Assembly: GCA_018660305.1 (NCBI GenBank)
Contig: JABJKO010000318.1
Span: forward strand, 1-18,925
Direction: 5' to 3'
DNA: 18,925 nucleotides
DNA from: Rhodospirillaceae bacterium
GTDB lineage: Bacteria; Pseudomonadota; Alphaproteobacteria; MPNO01; UBA2964
Part shown: positions 7,937-15,216 of the stretch, one piece after another
How positions within the stretch are numbered: the stretch's first letter is position 1
Layout of the letters: each line of letters opens with the position of its first letter
The notes under the pieces: generated by a model
What the model was told of the DNA's origin: nothing
The model's database searches: none
What the model saw: the letters and a program-made list of their open reading frames with translations, nothing else
Translations under genes and position numbers: made by a program

Positions 7937-7954
7937 CGGGATGCCGCACTAAGC
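7931..7954. terminator. Bidirectional stem-loop between convergent operons
   Basis: GCTTA plus GCGG (7931-7939) pairs with CCGC (7944-7947) and TAAGC (7950-7954): a 9-bp stem with a 2-base bulge and a GATG loop. It includes the TAG stop of the DUF4340 gene and ends 14 bases before the stop of livF on the other strand. No T-run follows on either strand, so termination is plausible but not certain. Confidence 0.4.
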
Positions 7955-7968
7955 CAAACCTGCAAGCA

Positions 7969-8619
7969 TTAGCCGGCCGCGCCGTCGACGGTCTCGCCCC
8001 GTTCGATAATGTAGGTCTTTCCGGCAAAATCGATCGTTTTGTCATCGGATTCAGCCAACAGGACGGTCAGGCCGTCCTTTTGCAGCTGCTGGATGGTTTC
8101 CCCGAATTTATTCCCCAGCCCCGGAGACAGACCTTCAAAGGGTTCGTCCAGTAGCAGGAGCTTGGTCCCGCTCATCAGGGCGCGGGCCAGGGCCACCATC
8201 TTCTGCTGTCCGCCGCTCAGCATGGATGCGCGGCGTTTCACAAACGGCGCGAGCTCGGGCATCAGCCCATAGATGTAGTCCAGCCGCTCGTCGGCGGTAT
8301 CCAGCTTGTTTGCCCAGGCCGGCATCAGAATGTTGTCCTGGACAGTCAGAGAGCCGATCAGACGACGGTCCTCGGGTACGTAGCCGATGCCTAAGGCAGC
8401 CCGCTGGTGCGGCGGGACCGCCAAAAGGTCCTGACCGTCGAAGTCAATGCTCCCGCCCGCGATGGACACCAGCCCCATGATGCTTTTCAGCGTGGTCGTC
8501 TTGCCCGCGCCGTTGCGCCCCACCAGCGCAACCAGCTCGCCGGCGGCCAGTTCCAGATTGATTCCCCGCAGAATAACGAAATCGTTGATGGTTACCTTGA
8601 TATTGCCAAGCTTCAGCAT
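7969..8619 (-). CDS. livF: Branched-chain amino acid-type ABC transporter ATP-binding protein LivF
   Basis: A 216-residue ATPase, last gene of the liv operon. Walker A GRNGAGKTT is at residues 34-42, GYVPEDRRLIGSLTVQDNI at about 79-97 is the LivF-type Q-loop region, signature LSGGQ at 134-138, and Walker B LLLLDEPFEGLSP begins at 154. The ATG at 8619 is chosen because AGGTG lies five bases upstream and the LivG stop precedes it in the junction TGACATG; the open frame extends 22 codons further upstream into livG but that part is unlike the family. At 216 residues it is somewhat shorter than usual LivF proteins (around 235), chiefly at the C-terminus. It energises the LivH/LivM channel together with LivG. 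The liv substrate may be branched-chain amino acids, an amide or another small carboxylate. Confidence 0.88.
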   Translation of the reverse strand: MLKLGNIKVTINDFVILRGINLELAAGELVALVGRNGAGKTTTLKSIMGLVSIAGGSIDFDGQDLLAVPPHQRAALGIGYVPEDRRLIGSLTVQDNILMPAWANKLDTADERLDYIYGLMPELAPFVKRRASMLSGGQQKMVALARALMSGTKLLLLDEPFEGLSPGLGNKFGETIQQLQKDGLTVLLAESDDKTIDFAGKTYIIERGETVDGAAG

Positions 8620-8620
8620 G

Positions 8621-9376
8621 TCACACCTGACCAAGCACGGTTCGTTTGACCTCTGGATCGTCGAGGACCTGTTCCGGCGAGCCATCGGCGATTACACGGC
8701 CGGTGCCGAAGACTAGGACGCGCTCGCTGTAGCGCTGGATGACTTCCATATCGTGCTCCACGAAGATCGCTGTGGTGTCGCTTTGCTGCAGGACTTTCAC
8801 CAGCGTGGCCATGACTTCGAACTTGTCCTCGACACTCACCCCGCTCGTCGGCTCATCCATCAGCAGCAGCTTCGGTTTCAAGGCAAAAGACAGTGCTATA
8901 TCCAGAAGCTTCCGGCTGCCTTCGGGCAACTCGCCCACGTTCCGGTCGGCATAGGCCTCAAGGCCGAAACTCTCCAAAATTGCCAGCCCCTCGGATTTCC
9001 ATGAATCGCGAAGAATGGGCCTCCAGAAACCGCTCGCTTCGCCGGCGGCGGCGGCCAGCGACAACAGCATGCCCTCGAGAACCGTCATGTTGGTATAGAG
9101 CTGAGGGATCTGAAAGGAACGCGCCACACCCAGCTTCGTAACATCCCGGGGGGGCAGGCCGGTGGTATCCTTACCCATCAGCAGGATGCGGCCGCTATTG
9201 GGTTTGATATAGCCGGTGATGAGGTTCAGGAAAGTGGTTTTGCCCGACCCGTTGGCTCCCACGATGCCTATCATTTCGCCGGTTTCAATCGTGACGTTGA
9301 CGTTATCGGCGGCCACCACCGCGCCGAAGGCATGATGGATATCCACTGTTTGCAGGATCGGGGTATTCTCAGACAT
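8621..9376 (-). CDS. livG: Branched-chain amino acid-type ABC transporter ATP-binding protein LivG
   Basis: The second ATPase of the liv importer, 251 residues. Walker A GANGSGKTT is at residues 40-48, the LivG-type ARSFQIPQLYTNMTVLE segment at 85-101, Walker B LLLMDEP at 170-176, and the H-switch His at 208 (FVEHDME). The ABC signature is unusual: LPEGSRKLLDIA at 150-161, where most have LSGGQ or LSYGQ, followed by TSGVS in place of the common AGLNP D-loop. The change is coherent over the region, so it is likely a subfamily trait rather than an error. The start overlaps the end of livM by eight bases, and AAAGG precedes it by about nine bases. Its stop is one base before livF. Confidence 0.9.
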   Translation of the reverse strand: MSENTPILQTVDIHHAFGAVVAADNVNVTIETGEMIGIVGANGSGKTTFLNLITGYIKPNSGRILLMGKDTTGLPPRDVTKLGVARSFQIPQLYTNMTVLEGMLLSLAAAAGEASGFWRPILRDSWKSEGLAILESFGLEAYADRNVGELPEGSRKLLDIALSFALKPKLLLMDEPTSGVSVEDKFEVMATLVKVLQQSDTTAIFVEHDMEVIQRYSERVLVFGTGRVIADGSPEQVLDDPEVKRTVLGQV

Positions 9377-10334
9377 CGCCGTCGCCTTTCCCTTTCCCGC
9401 CGAGCCGCTGTTCCATCTTCTTGTAGATTGCCCATAGCCCGCCCGGTTGGAACAGGATCACGACCAGCATGATGATGCCCAGCGTCATCTGCCAAGCCAG
9501 AGGAAAATATTTCGAGGCGTAGGTCTGAATAAACTCGAACACAAAGGCGCCCATCAGCGGGCCGGGAACGCCGCCAAAGCCGCCCAGCAGGGCCACGAAG
9601 ACGAATTCGCCGGACTGGATCCAGAAGGCGTCCTCGGGAACGATGTGCCCGATGGAAAAGGCCGCCAGAACGCCCGACACGCCCCCCAATGTGCCGGCAA
9701 GGAGATAGGTCCGATAGACCACCTGCCGCACGGCCACGCCTGAATATTCCATGCGAATTTCGTTGTCGTAGAGCGCCCGGAGAAAATAGCCCAGCGGCGA
9801 GGCCATAAAGCGGCATACGATGAAGCAGACAATACCCACGATCGCCAGCGAGAAATAATAGAACCCCAGGCTGTCGCCTTCGAGCTCGCTGCCAAACAGT
9901 GTCGCGGTGCCGATGGACAGCCCGTCGGTACCGCCGGTTATGGGATAGAATTTGAGAAGGGCGCCAAACAGCATCATGGAGAAGGCCAGGTTCAGCATGG
10001 CAAAGAAGACTTCGCGGTATCTCGCCATGATGAGGCCCACCAGCGCGGCCATGAGCAGGCCCGCCAGAGCCCCCAGGGGGATCAGCAGCATCAATTCGTG
10101 AACACCCAGCCATTTCACGCTGAATCCGACGGCATAAGCGCCGGTGGCGTAATAGAGGGCGTGACCGAAGGTGAGCAGCCCACCCCGGAGAAGGACGGCC
10201 ACACCCATCACAGCGATGGACATGAACAGCGCCTTGGTCATGACGAAGACGATCCATCCCGGCACGACCAGCGGTGCCAGAACCAGCAAGACCGACGCAA
10301 TCAGGGCGGCGCGGGGAATGGTCAGTATGTTCAT
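9369..10334 (-). CDS. livM: Branched-chain amino acid-type ABC transporter permease LivM
   Basis: A 321-residue polytopic inner-membrane protein of the LivM family. The run of hydrophobic helices begins at residue 6, with the family motif GGLLTFGHALYYATGAYAVGF near residues 51-71, then AGLLMAALVGLIMARYREVFFAMLNLAFSMM, the conserved TGGTDGLS at about 132-139, the cytoplasmic SPLGYFLRALYDNEIRMEYSGV coupling loop, and GLLGG-type VALLGGFGGVPGPLMGAFVFEF. The C-terminus is Lys/Gly rich (GKGKGDGDV). It forms the channel with LivH. The gene follows livH through a TGACATG junction and has AGGAAG seven bases upstream. The same junction recurs between livG and livF. Confidence 0.92.
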   Translation of the reverse strand: MNILTIPRAALIASVLLVLAPLVVPGWIVFVMTKALFMSIAVMGVAVLLRGGLLTFGHALYYATGAYAVGFSVKWLGVHELMLLIPLGALAGLLMAALVGLIMARYREVFFAMLNLAFSMMLFGALLKFYPITGGTDGLSIGTATLFGSELEGDSLGFYYFSLAIVGIVCFIVCRFMASPLGYFLRALYDNEIRMEYSGVAVRQVVYRTYLLAGTLGGVSGVLAAFSIGHIVPEDAFWIQSGEFVFVALLGGFGGVPGPLMGAFVFEFIQTYASKYFPLAWQMTLGIIMLVVILFQPGGLWAIYKKMEQRLGGKGKGDGDV

Positions 10335-10335
10335 G

Positions 10336-11232
10336 TCAGATCTTCCTGAACTCGATCTCGCCGAACAGTCCCTGAGGTCGGAACGCCAGCACGAGAATCA
10401 TAATCAGGTAGATCGCTACAAGGTCGAATTCCGGCGCCAGATGGATCGACAGGGCGCGCGCCAGACTAACGATCAACGACCCCAGCGCGGCACCTTCGAT
10501 ACTTCCCATGCCACCGATGGCGATGACCGCAAAGGCCAGCACCACGACCTCCAGGGCGAATTGGGGGACCACCGCGATCTTCGGCGCGATGAATGCGCCG
10601 CCGAGGGCCGCGGCCAGGGCACCGATTGTGAAGGCCACGGTAAAGATGAGATTTACGTTGATGCCGATGGCGAGACTGATCTCACGATCGTTGATCACCG
10701 ACACCATAAGCTTGCCATAGCGGGTGCCCCGTACCAGCCACACCAGGCCACCTCCGAAAATAATCGCCACGCCAACCAGCATGAAGTCGTACCAGGGGTA
10801 TATGATGCCGACCACGGTGAATCTCCCGAGGAGAGCATAGGGTTCGCTGACGAATAACGGCTGCATGCCCCAGATCAGCTTCATCGAATCGTCGAGGATC
10901 AGAAGGATCGAGAAGGTGAGCAGCAATTGAATGTGCATGTCGGCGCTGTAGATGCGGCGCAGCAACAGCCGTTCGATGATCGGCCCGACGGTAAACCCAA
11001 CTATGAGCGCTCCCAGTAAAAGTGCCGGGTACGTCATGACCGGTGGGAGCCCGAGTTCAAGGGCCCATAGGGCGAGCCAGGTGCCCATATAGGCGCCAAG
11101 CGCGTAGATGCCGCCGTGGGAAACGTTCAGAATGCGCAGCACCCCGAAGACGACTGTCAGGCCGACTGATAGAAGAAAAAGAGTAGCCGCGTAGCTCAGC
11201 GCGTCGAAAAAGATAATGGTGGCTAGGGTCAT
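10336..11232 (-). CDS. livH: Branched-chain amino acid-type ABC transporter permease LivH
   Basis: A 298-residue LivH-family permease with about eight hydrophobic segments. Family marks include the N-terminal SYAATLFLLSVGLTVVFGVLRILNVSHGGIYALGAYMG stretch (residues about 12-49), the ERLLLRRIY loop, the RGTRYGKLMVSVINDREISLAIGINV coupling region, ALGGAFIAP, and VVLAFAVIAIGGMGSIEGAALGSLIV near residues 227-252. It ends with FRPQGLFGE, the usual LivH terminus. It is separated from livK by 114 bases containing a strong stem-loop. AGGTAGG lies about eleven bases before the ATG. Confidence 0.92.
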   Translation of the reverse strand: MTLATIIFFDALSYAATLFLLSVGLTVVFGVLRILNVSHGGIYALGAYMGTWLALWALELGLPPVMTYPALLLGALIVGFTVGPIIERLLLRRIYSADMHIQLLLTFSILLILDDSMKLIWGMQPLFVSEPYALLGRFTVVGIIYPWYDFMLVGVAIIFGGGLVWLVRGTRYGKLMVSVINDREISLAIGINVNLIFTVAFTIGALAAALGGAFIAPKIAVVPQFALEVVVLAFAVIAIGGMGSIEGAALGSLIVSLARALSIHLAPEFDLVAIYLIMILVLAFRPQGLFGEIEFRKI

Positions 11233-11279
11233 GGTAATGCGAACCTACCTGGTCGGCTTTCCAATCGGACCGAGAGAGA

Positions 11280-11304
11280 GTGCGAGGGGGATTACCCCTC
11301 GCAC
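11280..11304 (-). promoter_or_regulatory. Intercistronic stem-loop between livK and livH
   Basis: A perfect 10-bp inverted repeat, GTGCGAGGGG (11280-11289) and CCCCTCGCAC (11295-11304), around five bases. In the operon transcript it lies 42 bases after the livK stop and 47 bases before the livH start. No T-run follows on the minus strand. Such hairpins between a binding-protein gene and its permease genes commonly protect the upstream message from 3' decay or partly terminate transcription, giving excess binding protein. Confidence 0.7.
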
Positions 11305-11346
11305 CATTTCATAGCCAATCAGAGTCTCAACGAACCAGGGTATGCC

Positions 11347-12630
11347 TTATTTTTTTAAGCTGCGTACCCAGTCCATGGTCTTCATCCCGAGCGGCGGGTT
11401 GATTTCCTCGGCCTTGAGCTCCTTGATTTCATCAAGGACCGCGAAGCCATACTTTTTCGAGTACTTGGTAACCCCGACCATGCCACCATGCACGGCCTGA
11501 TGGTCGGATCGCATGGTGACCATCCCGGCGGGTGACTCCCATGTCAGACCTTCGAAGGCCTTTATGACCTCTTCGGTGCTCGGCCAGCTACCCTTTTTAT
11601 CGATGGCTTTTTCGAAGGCTCCCTTCAAGCCGCCCCAGGCCATGTAAGTGCGGTATGCCGGATAGTCGGGATAGCGCTTGTTGTGCTTGTAGACCCCCGC
11701 CACGAACTCCTTGTCCATGGCGCTGGTGGCGTTGACGAAGTACCCACCCGTCGCACGGGGCGCAGCCACGACACCATTTGGCATGGTCTTGCCGACGTTC
11801 TGAAGCACCTGCTCACCGGTGGAGAGAAGAACCAGGCTCTGCTCGAACAGCCCGCGCGGCGCCGCCTGTTTGACAAAGGTGATCAATCCGCCACCCCAGA
11901 AGCTCGAGTGAACGACGTCGGGTCTCGCCGCGAGCAGACGGGAAATCTCAGCCGAATATTCGCCGGCCTGGAACTTGGTCCAAAGCGTGGCGACCACCTT
12001 CACGTCAGGCTTCAATTGCTTCATGGCGACACGGAAGGCTTCCCAGGAATCGCGGCCCCAGGCGTAATCCTCATTGGCGCCGGCAATGGTCTTGATGTTG
12101 GGATTGAGCTTCAGCGCGTGGCGGGCCAGGCTGACGCTGTCCGCCGCCTGATTGGCCGCGGTCCGGAAGACATACTTCAATTTGTTGTCTTCAGTCAGGC
12201 GATGCGTGCCACAGACATGCACTACCGTGAGGATCTTCAGCTTTTCGGCTACTGGCGCGATGGCCAGACAGTTGCCGCTGGAGGTGTAACCGACGACGGC
12301 GTCCACCTTCTCGTCCAGCACCAGACGGCGCAGTTCGGAAACCTGTTTTTTGGGTCCCCCGCCCTCATCGACCACCACTAATTTTATGGGAACGCCGCGA
12401 ATGCCGCCTTCGCGGTTCCACTTGGCCACCAGCCATTCGCTGGTGCCCTTGCCGGACACGCCAAACACGGCGGCGCCGCCCGAGAAGAAATCTACGAAAG
12501 CTACTTTCAGTGCCGCCGGTGCTCCCTTCGGCGGGGCCGCAATCGCCGGGGTGGCGGCGAACATTGCCATTACCCCAGCTGCAAACAAACTCAACAACGC
12601 TTTAATCTTGTGCTCGAATATCGTGCGCAT
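11347..12630 (-). CDS. livK: ABC transporter periplasmic substrate-binding protein, LivK-like (Peripla_BP_6)
   Basis: A 427-residue periplasmic binding protein. A signal peptide covers about residues 1-31 (KIKALLSLFAAGVMAMFAATPAIAA) with an AIA-A type cleavage site. The mature protein starts LKVAFVDFFSGGAAVFGVSGKG, the usual first strand and ligand loop of Leu/Ile/Val and amide-binding proteins, followed by KWNREGGIRGVPIKLVVVDEGGGPKKQVSELRRLV and VVGYTSSGNCLAIAPVAEK. Two Cys residues (in SSGNC and HVCGTH) could form a disulfide as in many LivK-type proteins. The ligand cannot be named from sequence. It is first in the liv operon with a strong GGGAGGGGAG site seven to eight bases upstream of the ATG, suiting high expression. 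The last codons include an A7 run just before TAA. Confidence 0.88.
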   Translation of the reverse strand: MRTIFEHKIKALLSLFAAGVMAMFAATPAIAAPPKGAPAALKVAFVDFFSGGAAVFGVSGKGTSEWLVAKWNREGGIRGVPIKLVVVDEGGGPKKQVSELRRLVLDEKVDAVVGYTSSGNCLAIAPVAEKLKILTVVHVCGTHRLTEDNKLKYVFRTAANQAADSVSLARHALKLNPNIKTIAGANEDYAWGRDSWEAFRVAMKQLKPDVKVVATLWTKFQAGEYSAEISRLLAARPDVVHSSFWGGGLITFVKQAAPRGLFEQSLVLLSTGEQVLQNVGKTMPNGVVAAPRATGGYFVNATSAMDKEFVAGVYKHNKRYPDYPAYRTYMAWGGLKGAFEKAIDKKGSWPSTEEVIKAFEGLTWESPAGMVTMRSDHQAVHGGMVGVTKYSKKYGFAVLDEIKELKAEEINPPLGMKTMDWVRSLKK

Positions 12631-12694
12631 GTCGGTTCTCCCCTCCCGCAGATTGCCGCGGGTTTATGAGTTAGCGAATAGTCCCCTTAAAAAT

Positions 12695-12716
12695 CTTCCC
12701 AAAAAAAACTTCCCAA
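12695..12716 (-). repeat. Direct repeat in the liv leader/promoter region
   Basis: CTTCCCAA occurs at 12695-12702 and again at 12709-12716 (TTGGGAAG twice on the transcribed strand), 14 bases apart, with an A8 run (12701-12708) between and overlapping. It lies in the AT-rich stretch of the 185-base gap between the mla-type operon and livK, where the liv promoter should be. No convincing -35/-10 pair was found. Could be a regulator site or simple-sequence drift. Confidence 0.35.
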
Positions 12717-12730
12717 CCGTATCAAACGGT
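12701..12730 (-). terminator. Possible terminator after the mla-type operon
   Basis: On the minus strand ACCGT and ACGGT (12716-12730) form a 5-bp stem with a 5-base loop, followed seven bases later by eight T residues (12708-12701). It is 86 bases past the stop of the PqiC-like gene and upstream of livK. The stem is short and the T-run is not adjacent, so it is a weak candidate. Confidence 0.25.
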
Positions 12731-12815
12731 AACATCCCCGTGACTCGTCCGATACCCCAATCCCACAGCTCAGATTTTTCGGGGTCTCGGGAGGGGAGGC
12801 GGTGCGGTGCCTGAT

Positions 12816-13475
12816 TTAACGCCGGCGCCGGCTGGTGACAGTCGGAGGCACTTTGGTCAGTGTCCACTCGACCACTGACTTAAGCGTTTTGCCCAACGCG
12901 AAATCGAAGGCGCGGACCACGTCTTCCAGGCGCGGCCCCTTTGCCTCAATGGCAATATCCGCTGATTTTCTACCGACAATAACCCGTTGGGGCAGACGCA
13001 CCAGCTTGGCATTCAGACGCACATGGGCCTTTGGTACCGAACCCAGATCATCGATTTCCGCCTGAAACTCCCGCAACTCGACCAGTAGCGTGTAATCGGC
13101 CCGCAGGGCGCCGGTTTGCCTTCCGACACCGACAATCCTGTTGCTGTTCTCAAAACTTTCCACAAGCAGGGTCTGGACCATTCTGGGCGCGGTATCGATC
13201 CAGTTGGCCCCTTCGAAATAATCAATGGTTATGGGATTTCGCTGCACGGCGATGCGCGACGTATTGATGCCTGCTTCGGCGATGGGCACGTCGATGGTGA
13301 GCTGCCACTGAACTTTGGGCAGATCGCTACGGAACGTGCTCTTCGGTGTCAGCAGAAACAGGCGGGGCGGCGGCTTGTCGAACGGTAGTGTCCCGCAACT
13401 ATTTCCAACGAGGGCGATGGTGACCGCCGCGAGGATACCGACAGTTCGGCGTCGGGATGACGGATGGACCCTCAT
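12816..13475 (-). CDS. ABC-type transport auxiliary lipoprotein, PqiC-like
   Basis: A 219-residue protein of the ABC_trans_aux (PqiC/YmbA-like) family, last in the MlaE-F-D operon. It has an N-terminal signal with a hydrophobic stretch (VGILAAVTIALVG) ending at Cys27. The lipobox (GNSC) is poor because the -3 position is Gly rather than Leu, so lipidation is likely but not certain. Family landmarks are FLLTP, ITIDYFEGANWIDTAPRMVQTLLVESFENSNRIVGVGR (about residues 82-119), DYTLLVELREFQAEI, AHVRLNAKLV and the terminal VVRAFDFALGKTLKSVVEWTL. Members act as outer-membrane-side partners of MCE proteins. The ATG overlaps the MlaD stop (ATGA), with AAGGAG ten bases upstream. It ends in a basic RRRR tail. 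Confidence 0.82.
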   Translation of the reverse strand: MRVHPSSRRRTVGILAAVTIALVGNSCGTLPFDKPPPRLFLLTPKSTFRSDLPKVQWQLTIDVPIAEAGINTSRIAVQRNPITIDYFEGANWIDTAPRMVQTLLVESFENSNRIVGVGRQTGALRADYTLLVELREFQAEIDDLGSVPKAHVRLNAKLVRLPQRVIVGRKSADIAIEAKGPRLEDVVRAFDFALGKTLKSVVEWTLTKVPPTVTSRRRR

Positions 13476-14446
13476 TGCGCTTTCACTCCTTTTTGCGAAT
13501 CCCCGAACAGGAAATAGGCCGGGTCGCGTTCAATTCGATTGGAGAGCCGTGTCAGTGTATCGACGAGGATCCGGGCCTCGGCGATAAACAGCGAGAATTC
13601 GTAGAGGCCGGAACGGGCGAAATCGCTCAACGGATCCTTGTTGTTTTCCACCAGGGACTGGACGCTGGCGACCACGTCATTGACCGTAACGGCAGCCTTG
13701 CGGATATTTTTCATGGTGGCGCGAAGATCCGTCATGGTGTCTCCCGCGCCGGTCATGATCGGCCCGATCCCCTGGTTCAATGTCTGGGTAAGCTGTTGAA
13801 TGTCCGTGGCCGCACCGCGCAGCGCCGTCGTGGCTTGCCGTCCCTCACGGAGCAGGAGCACGAGATCGCTATCCTCCGACCCCATGGAACCGCTGAGATT
13901 CTGTATGTTTTTTAGAGTTTCAGACACCGCTTTTAAATTTTGCTCGTCGAACAGCAGACTCACGCGATCCGCCACGAGGACGGCCTTTTCGATGACTTGA
14001 GGCAGCCTGCTTATGACCTGTTGAAGCACGGATTGCCGAGACGCGATGACAGCGATCTTCTTGGATTTTTCGAGTTTGAGAGCCGGTGCCGCATGGGTGC
14101 CGCCGGTCAATTGAACGTAGGCAACCCCGGTAATGCCCTGCAGGGCAAGCTGGGCGACGGTGTCGATTTTAATGGGGGTGTCCGGCGATACTTCCATGAG
14201 CACCCGGACCCGTTCTACATTGGTTGCGTCCAGGCGAATATCCGTGACCGACCCGACCGGGACCCCTCTGTAGCGGACAGCGCTGCCGATGCCGAGTCCG
14301 GTAACATCGCCATCGAAATAGGTGAGGTATTTGGTTGGCGTCTTGTCGAACTGAACACCGGCCAGCCACACGGCGACACCCGTCAGGGCGGCGAAAAGAC
14401 TGAGGACGAACGCCCCGACGAGAATATAACTAGCCCGCGTTTCCAT
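13472..14446 (-). CDS. MlaD-family MCE-domain lipid transport protein
   Basis: A 324-residue inner-membrane-anchored protein with one N-terminal transmembrane helix (residues about 8-30) and a periplasmic MCE domain at about 39-117: YFDGDVTGLGIGSAVRYRGV, GSVTDIRLD, and the strand GITGVAYVQLTGG. The remaining 200 residues are mostly helical (QVISRLPQVIEKAVLVADRV..., LREGRQATTALRGAATDIQQLTQ), the usual C-terminal helical extension of this MCE subfamily, longer than E. coli MlaD. MCE proteins form hexameric rings on the MlaE/MlaF ABC core and move phospholipids between the membranes. The stop of MlaF is two bases before the start, and AGGCGAG lies upstream. Confidence 0.9.
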   Translation of the reverse strand: METRASYILVGAFVLSLFAALTGVAVWLAGVQFDKTPTKYLTYFDGDVTGLGIGSAVRYRGVPVGSVTDIRLDATNVERVRVLMEVSPDTPIKIDTVAQLALQGITGVAYVQLTGGTHAAPALKLEKSKKIAVIASRQSVLQQVISRLPQVIEKAVLVADRVSLLFDEQNLKAVSETLKNIQNLSGSMGSEDSDLVLLLREGRQATTALRGAATDIQQLTQTLNQGIGPIMTGAGDTMTDLRATMKNIRKAAVTVNDVVASVQSLVENNKDPLSDFARSGLYEFSLFIAEARILVDTLTRLSNRIERDPAYFLFGDSQKGVKAQ

Positions 14447-14448
14447 GG

Positions 14449-15216
14449 TTACTCGCCTGCAGCCGCCCGTGCCCTGGGTCCGCGAAAATATTCATGGATC
14501 CACGGATGGGGGTTTTGTAAAAGGTCCGTCAATGTCCCGACAATAACATGATGATCGACCAGCACGGCAATCCGGTCGGTAATGGCGTAAAGGCTGTCGA
14601 GATCGTGGGTCACCATGAAGACGGTCAGGCCCAGGCTGTCGCGGAGGTCGTCGATCAGCGTGTCGAAAGCCGCGGCGCCAATGGGATCCAGCCCCGCCGT
14701 CGGCTCGTCGAGGAACAGGATTTCCGGATCAAGCGCCAGCGCCCTTGCCAGCCCGGCCCGTTTCCGCATGCCACCGGAAATTTCCGATGGATATTTGTGG
14801 CAGGCATCGTGCGGCAATCCGACCATGGATATTTTCAGCGCCGTAAGCTCATTCATCATCGCCGGTGACAGATCGGTAAATTCCTTCATGGGAACCTGCA
14901 CGTTCTGGGCCACGGTCAGGGACGAAAACAGCGCGCCCTGCTGAAACAGGACACCCCAGCGGGTCTTTATCTGCCGGGAGTCCGCCTCGTTGAGCTTCGA
15001 GAGATCCTGGCCGAACAGGGAGATCGTCCCCGCGGTGTGTTTGTTGAGGCCGACGATGGTGTTGAGAAGAACCGATTTGCCGGTGCCCGATCCTCCGACG
15101 ATTCCCATCACTTCGCCACGGCGAACCTCGAGATCAAGACCGTCGTGAATGATGGTGCTGCCAAACTGCGTTCGCAGTCCGGCGATGCGGATGACGATTT
15201 CGGAGGAGTCAGCCAT
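14449..15216 (-). CDS. MlaF-type ABC transporter ATP-binding protein
   Basis: A 255-residue ATPase of the phospholipid (MlaFEDB-type) transporter. Walker A GGSGTGKS is at residues 41-48. The MlaF-type Q-loop GVLFQQGALFSSLTV follows, then the signature SEISGGMRKRAGLARALA, Walker B ILFLDEPTAGLDP and the H-switch VTHDLDS. The FQQGALFSSLTV and ISGGMRKR wording is specific to the MlaF branch rather than amino-acid importers. Its start overlaps the stop of the permease gene by one base (TGATG), so the two are coupled. The C-terminus ends RGPRARAAAGE, without an obvious extended helix like that of E. coli MlaF. Confidence 0.92.
   Translation of the reverse strand: MADSSEIVIRIAGLRTQFGSTIIHDGLDLEVRRGEVMGIVGGSGTGKSVLLNTIVGLNKHTAGTISLFGQDLSKLNEADSRQIKTRWGVLFQQGALFSSLTVAQNVQVPMKEFTDLSPAMMNELTALKISMVGLPHDACHKYPSEISGGMRKRAGLARALALDPEILFLDEPTAGLDPIGAAAFDTLIDDLRDSLGLTVFMVTHDLDSLYAITDRIAVLVDHHVIVGTLTDLLQNPHPWIHEYFRGPRARAAAGE

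Noticed and set aside
11347..11360. A7 run just before the livK stop as a slippage site
   Set aside because: Slippage would add only a few residues and there is no stimulatory structure at the right distance; the two Lys codons AAA AAA before TAA explain it.
12778..12805. G-rich tract (GGGG, GGG, GGGG, GG) as a G-quadruplex near the PqiC-like gene end
   Set aside because: Only three runs of three or more G; a stable four-run quadruplex is not supported.
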